Assembly: GCF_005222815.1 (NCBI RefSeq)
Contig: NZ_STGB01000001.1
Coordinates: 1,364,001-1,428,000, forward strand
DNA from: Roseomonas sp. AR75
Lineage (GTDB): Bacteria; Pseudomonadota; Alphaproteobacteria; Acetobacterales; Acetobacteraceae
Length of the DNA: 64,000 nucleotides
Direction of reading: 5' to 3'
Notes under the pieces: generated by a model
The model's database searches: none
Told to the model about the DNA's origin: nothing
The model's input: the letters and a program-made list of their open reading frames with translations, nothing else
Shown here: in pieces, positions 61,198 to 64,000 of the stretch
Numbering within the stretch: the first letter of the stretch is position 1
Layout of the letters: each line of letters opens with the position of its first letter
Program-made: the position numbers and the translations under genes

Positions 61198-61240
61198 CCC
61201 TCTCCACCCAAAGGGGGGAGAGGGCAGGGTGAGGGGGGCG
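61198..61240. terminator. REP-like hairpin element
   Basis: CCCTCTCCACCC (61198-61209) pairs with GGGGGGAGAGGG (61213-61224) with one mismatch around an AAA loop, followed by CAGGGTGAGGGG. This pattern is common as a dispersed intergenic repeat in proteobacteria and serves here as a terminator between convergent genes. Confidence 0.6.
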
Positions 61241-61264
61241 TGCAGAAGACACGCGGCAACGCCG

Positions 61265-62326
61265 CTACTCCGTCCCGCTCATAGGTTGGGGCGAGGGCTG
61301 AGAGGTCTGTCCTGCGATACTCACGAACTCTCCCGAACGCGCGCTCTCCAATACCGCCTCGATCACCCTCTGCACGGCCAGACCGGTTGCGCCGGCGTTG
61401 GAAGGCGCCCTGCCCTGCTCGATCGCGTCCAGCACCTCGGTGATCATGGCCCGATGCGGCCCGTGGTCGAAGGCCATCGGATCGGCGCCGCCGCCGCCCG
61501 CCATGCCGCGGTCCAGCACCTCCGGCGGCTTGCCCTGCACATGCAGTTCCAGCCGCTCCGCCACCAGCGCGGCGCTGCCGCCGGTGCCCGCGATCTCGAT
61601 GCGTTCGGGAAAGCCGGGCTCCGCCACCGTGGTCGCATCCAGCACACCGATGGCGCCACTGGCGAAGCGCAGCGCGGCACCCACAATGTCCTCGGTGTCG
61701 ATCGCGCGCAGCGGCGAGGTGCGGGCGAAACCGGCAAGCTGCGCCACCGGACCGGCCAGGTGGAGCAGCAGATCCAGCGTGTGGATCGCCTGGGTCAGCA
61801 GCACGCCGCCGCCATCGCGCGCCTTCGTCCCCCGGCCCGCTTGCGCGAAATAGGCCGCGTCACGCCACCAGCGGATGGATGCGGAGCAGGACAGCAGCGC
61901 GCCGAGTTCGCCACCCGCGATCGCCTGCCTCAGACGCAGCGCGCCTGGCCGGAAGCGGTGCTGGAACACCACGCCGAGCGTCACCCCCGCCCGCGCCGCG
62001 ACCTCGACCAGCGCCTCGGCCCGCGCCGCCGTGATCTCCAGCGGCTTCTCCACGATCAGGTGCTTTCCGGCGGCTGCCGCGGCCTCCGCCACCGGCAGGT
62101 GCGCGCCGGGCGGGGTCAGCACCAGCAGCACGTCGCTCTCCGCGATCAGCGCATCCAGCGTGCCGAACACCGGCGCATCCCATTTCGCCGCAAAAGCCTC
62201 GCGCCGCGAAACGGAAGGCGCGTAGCCGCCCGCAAGCCGCACACGGCCCGCTGTTTCCAGGTCGCGGATCGCGAGCATGTGCGGCTGCACCGCCATGCCC
62301 AGGCCGACGATCCCGATGCGCATCAT
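61265..62326 (-). CDS. Gfo/Idh/MocA-family oxidoreductase
   Basis: A 353-residue NAD(P)-dependent oxidoreductase. The Rossmann motif is RIGIVGLGMAVQPHM, followed by LTPPGAHLPVAEAAAAAGKHLIVEKPLEI, where EKP is the family signature, and the C-terminal domain has GGGVLLTQAIHTLDLLLHLAG with the catalytic His region. Typical substrates are sugars or inositols, which is out of place next to fatty-acid genes. The start codon overlaps the stop of the upstream enoyl-CoA hydratase gene (ATGA). Confidence 0.9.
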   Translation of the reverse strand: MMRIGIVGLGMAVQPHMLAIRDLETAGRVRLAGGYAPSVSRREAFAAKWDAPVFGTLDALIAESDVLLVLTPPGAHLPVAEAAAAAGKHLIVEKPLEITAARAEALVEVAARAGVTLGVVFQHRFRPGALRLRQAIAGGELGALLSCSASIRWWRDAAYFAQAGRGTKARDGGGVLLTQAIHTLDLLLHLAGPVAQLAGFARTSPLRAIDTEDIVGAALRFASGAIGVLDATTVAEPGFPERIEIAGTGGSAALVAERLELHVQGKPPEVLDRGMAGGGGADPMAFDHGPHRAMITEVLDAIEQGRAPSNAGATGLAVQRVIEAVLESARSGEFVSIAGQTSQPSPQPMSGTE

Positions 62327-63048
62327 CGCCCGCCCTCCCGCAGCGCCGCCAGGCACAGCACGTTCATCTCGTTCTCATAGGCAAGGCCCGCCGAGAGCGG
62401 CGCTTCCAGCGACTGCCGCACCGCCGCCTTCACCGCCTGCACCGCCACGGGCGAGAGCGCGGCGAGCTTGCGGCACAGCGCCATCGCCGTCTCCTCCAGC
62501 GCGGAATCCTCGACCACCTCCTCCATCAGGCGCAGGCGCAGCGCCTCCTCCGCACCGATCTGCTCGCCGGTCAGCAGCAGCCGCATGGCCGCGCCGAGCC
62601 CCGCGACGCGCGGCAGCATCTGGCTGGCGCCGCCGCCACCCACCCAGCCGCGCGTGACTTCCGGGAAGCCGATGCGCGCGCTGCGGCCGGCAATGCGGAT
62701 GTCGGCAGCCAGCGCCAGCTCGAACCCGCCGCCTAGCGCCCATCCCTTCAGTGCGGCGACCACAGGCTTTCGGATGGACCGCACTGCGCCGGGATAGTCG
62801 GGCCGGTGCCGGAAATCCCAGGCGGTCGCGAACGCCTCAATGGCCTTGAGGTCCATGCCCGCGCAGAAGGCGCGCTCCCCGGCGCCGCGCAGCAGCACCG
62901 CGCGCACGGCGTCGTCGGCGTTGATCGCCTGCGCATGCGCCGCCAGTTGTTCCGCCATCGCGTTGGTGATGGCGTTGTGCTTGCCCGGGCGGTCGAGCGT
63001 CAGCACCGCCACGCCCTCCGCCGTCTCCAGCGTCACCGCTCCGTCCAT
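62323..63048 (-). CDS. Enoyl-CoA hydratase/isomerase
   Basis: A 241-residue crotonase-fold enzyme. The first oxyanion segment is GAGERAFCAGMDLKAIEAF, the second is LKGWALGGGFELALAADIRIAG, and IGFPEVTRGWVGGGGASQMLPR contains the catalytic Glu position. A GGAGGAAAC ribosome-binding site lies before the ATG. It is divergent from the CoA-transferase gene by 64 bp. Together with the acyl-CoA dehydrogenase and MaoC it fits beta-oxidation-like breakdown of an unusual acid. Confidence 0.92.
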   Translation of the reverse strand: MDGAVTLETAEGVAVLTLDRPGKHNAITNAMAEQLAAHAQAINADDAVRAVLLRGAGERAFCAGMDLKAIEAFATAWDFRHRPDYPGAVRSIRKPVVAALKGWALGGGFELALAADIRIAGRSARIGFPEVTRGWVGGGGASQMLPRVAGLGAAMRLLLTGEQIGAEEALRLRLMEEVVEDSALEETAMALCRKLAALSPVAVQAVKAAVRQSLEAPLSAGLAYENEMNVLCLAALREGGR

Positions 63049-63112
63049 CCCGTTTCCTCCGCGCGTCCCTCCGGATAGAGTAGCGCCAAGCGGCGAAGGG
63101 GAAACGGGCAGC

Positions 63113-64000
63113 ATGCGCAGGGTGACGGCGGCACAGGTCGCCTCCCTCGTTCGGGATGGCGATACGCTGCTGATCGGTGGGTCCGGCGGCGGGCATGCAG
63201 TGCCGGATGCGCTGCTCGCGGCGCTCGGCGCGCGCTTCCGGGAAAGCGGCGCGCCGCGCGGCATCACGGCGCTGCATCCCGTGGGCGTGGGCGATGGCGG
63301 CAACCGCGGCCTCGGCCACCTGGCGCAGAAGGGCCTGCTGAAGCGCAACATCGCCGGCAGCTACGTGAACAGCCCGCCCGTCGGCCAGATGGCCCTGCGC
63401 GACGAGATCGAGGCCTGGTCCCTGCCCCAGGGCGCGCTCTCCCAGCTCATGCGGGAGATGGCGGCGGGCCGCCCCGGCCTGCTGACCAAGACGGGGCTGC
63501 ACACCTTCGTCGATCCCCGCCTGCAGGGCGGCCGCCAATCGCCCTCCGCGCGCGAGGAGCTGGTGGAGCTCGTGCAGTTCCGCGGCGAGGATTTTCTCTT
63601 CTACAAGCCGTACACGGTGGATATCGCCTTCCTGCGCGGCACGACGGCCGACGAGGACGGCAACGTCTCGATGGAGCACGAGGCCGTCACGCTGGAGATG
63701 CTGTCGGAAGCGCAGGCGACGAAGCGCTGCGGCGGCATCGTGGCGGTGCAGGTGAAGCGCATCGCGCGCCGCGGCTCGATCCACCCGAAGATGGTCAAGA
63801 TCCCCGGCATCCTGGTGGACCTCGTCGTCGTCGTGCCCGACCAGGAACAGACCTTCGAGACGCCCTATTCCCCCGCCTATTCCGGCGAGATGCGCGTTCC
63901 GCTGGAGGACATCCCGGTGCTGCCGCTCGACGCGCGCAAGATTGTCGCGCGGCGCGGTGCGCTCGAGTTGTTCCCGCGCGCGGTGTGCAACCTCGGCTCC
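63113..64000 (+). CDS. Acyl-CoA:acetate/3-ketoacid CoA-transferase (YdiF type), 3' end outside window
   Basis: The frame is open from the ATG at 63113 to the right edge, giving 296 residues. It matches the long fused (alpha-beta) CoA-transferase type: RVTAAQVASLVRDGDTLLIGGSGGGHAVPDALL, GHLAQKGLLKRNIAGSYVNSPPVGQM, TFVDPRLQGG, AFLRGTTADEDGNVSMEHEA and GGIVAVQVKRIARRGSIHP. The catalytic Glu of the second half would lie beyond the window. It would load or exchange CoA on a carboxylic acid at the start of the neighbouring acyl-CoA pathway. Confidence 0.93.
   Translation, partial: MRRVTAAQVASLVRDGDTLLIGGSGGGHAVPDALLAALGARFRESGAPRGITALHPVGVGDGGNRGLGHLAQKGLLKRNIAGSYVNSPPVGQMALRDEIEAWSLPQGALSQLMREMAAGRPGLLTKTGLHTFVDPRLQGGRQSPSAREELVELVQFRGEDFLFYKPYTVDIAFLRGTTADEDGNVSMEHEAVTLEMLSEAQATKRCGGIVAVQVKRIARRGSIHPKMVKIPGILVDLVVVVPDQEQTFETPYSPAYSGEMRVPLEDIPVLPLDARKIVARRGALELFPRAVCNLGS

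Overview
The window is very GC-rich, gene-dense DNA with third codon positions strongly biased to G/C. The mix points to an alphaproteobacterium of the Acetobacteraceae (Roseomonas-like): a guaB / rsmB / guaA neighbourhood, five orphan Bug-type (tripartite tricarboxylate, TTT) solute receptors, and many clusters for organic-acid, hydantoin and acyl-CoA use. This placement is inference from gene content; the window has no rRNA or other marker gene. No stretch longer than about 275 bases lacks a gene.

Layout. 0-2.3 kb: two paralogous Bug receptors around a small secreted protein. 2.4-10.2 kb: mixed single genes (orphan amino-acid receptor, ArsC/Spx-like protein, HxlR regulator, DHFR-like protein, GST, GFA protein, YbaK deacylase, flavin reductase with an apparent frameshift, DUF899 protein, an HTH/beta-propeller pair). 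10.2-11 kb: a Phd/PIN toxin-antitoxin pair behind a 32-bp inverted repeat. 11-16.4 kb: guaA, an intact ISAs1-type element with a 10-bp target duplication, then GNAT, rsmB and a HAD hydrolase. 16.4-21.8 kb: an envelope module (RTX protein, DUF6065-like protein, Ser/Asn-repeat secreted peptide, anti-sigma factor, ECF sigma factor, S8 protease). 21.8-25.6 kb: guaB, rlmE, ppx and tRNA-Gln(CTG). 25.6-35.8 kb: a GntR-controlled uptake/catabolic locus (enolase-superfamily enzyme, two ABC permeases, binding protein, RraA-like protein, DUF3604 protein, Bug receptor) with no ATPase gene. 35.9-43 kb: M81 peptidase, HyuA/HyuB, TAXI receptor and DUF4239 protein. 43-46.4 kb: AIM24, GST, an atypical M20 protein, MscL. 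46.4-52.8 kb: a ureide (urate breakdown) cluster uraH-puuE-racemase flanked by BMP-like and Bug receptors and an M20 deacylase. 52.9-57.3 kb: a 1461-residue RTX/cadherin/FG-GAP adhesin-like protein. 57.3-64 kb: MATE exporter and acyl-CoA metabolism genes.

The most interesting result is in the 16.4-21.8 kb module. The same bipartite element, GGAAT - exactly 16 bases - CGTT (CGAT once), lies upstream of four transcription units: the RTX gene, the Ser/Asn-repeat gene, the ECF sigma gene itself and the divergent S8 protease gene. This looks like a self-contained ECF regulon that drives a set of secreted proteins. It sits between two parts of what appears to be a guaB-rlmE-ppx / rsmB-guaA housekeeping neighbourhood.
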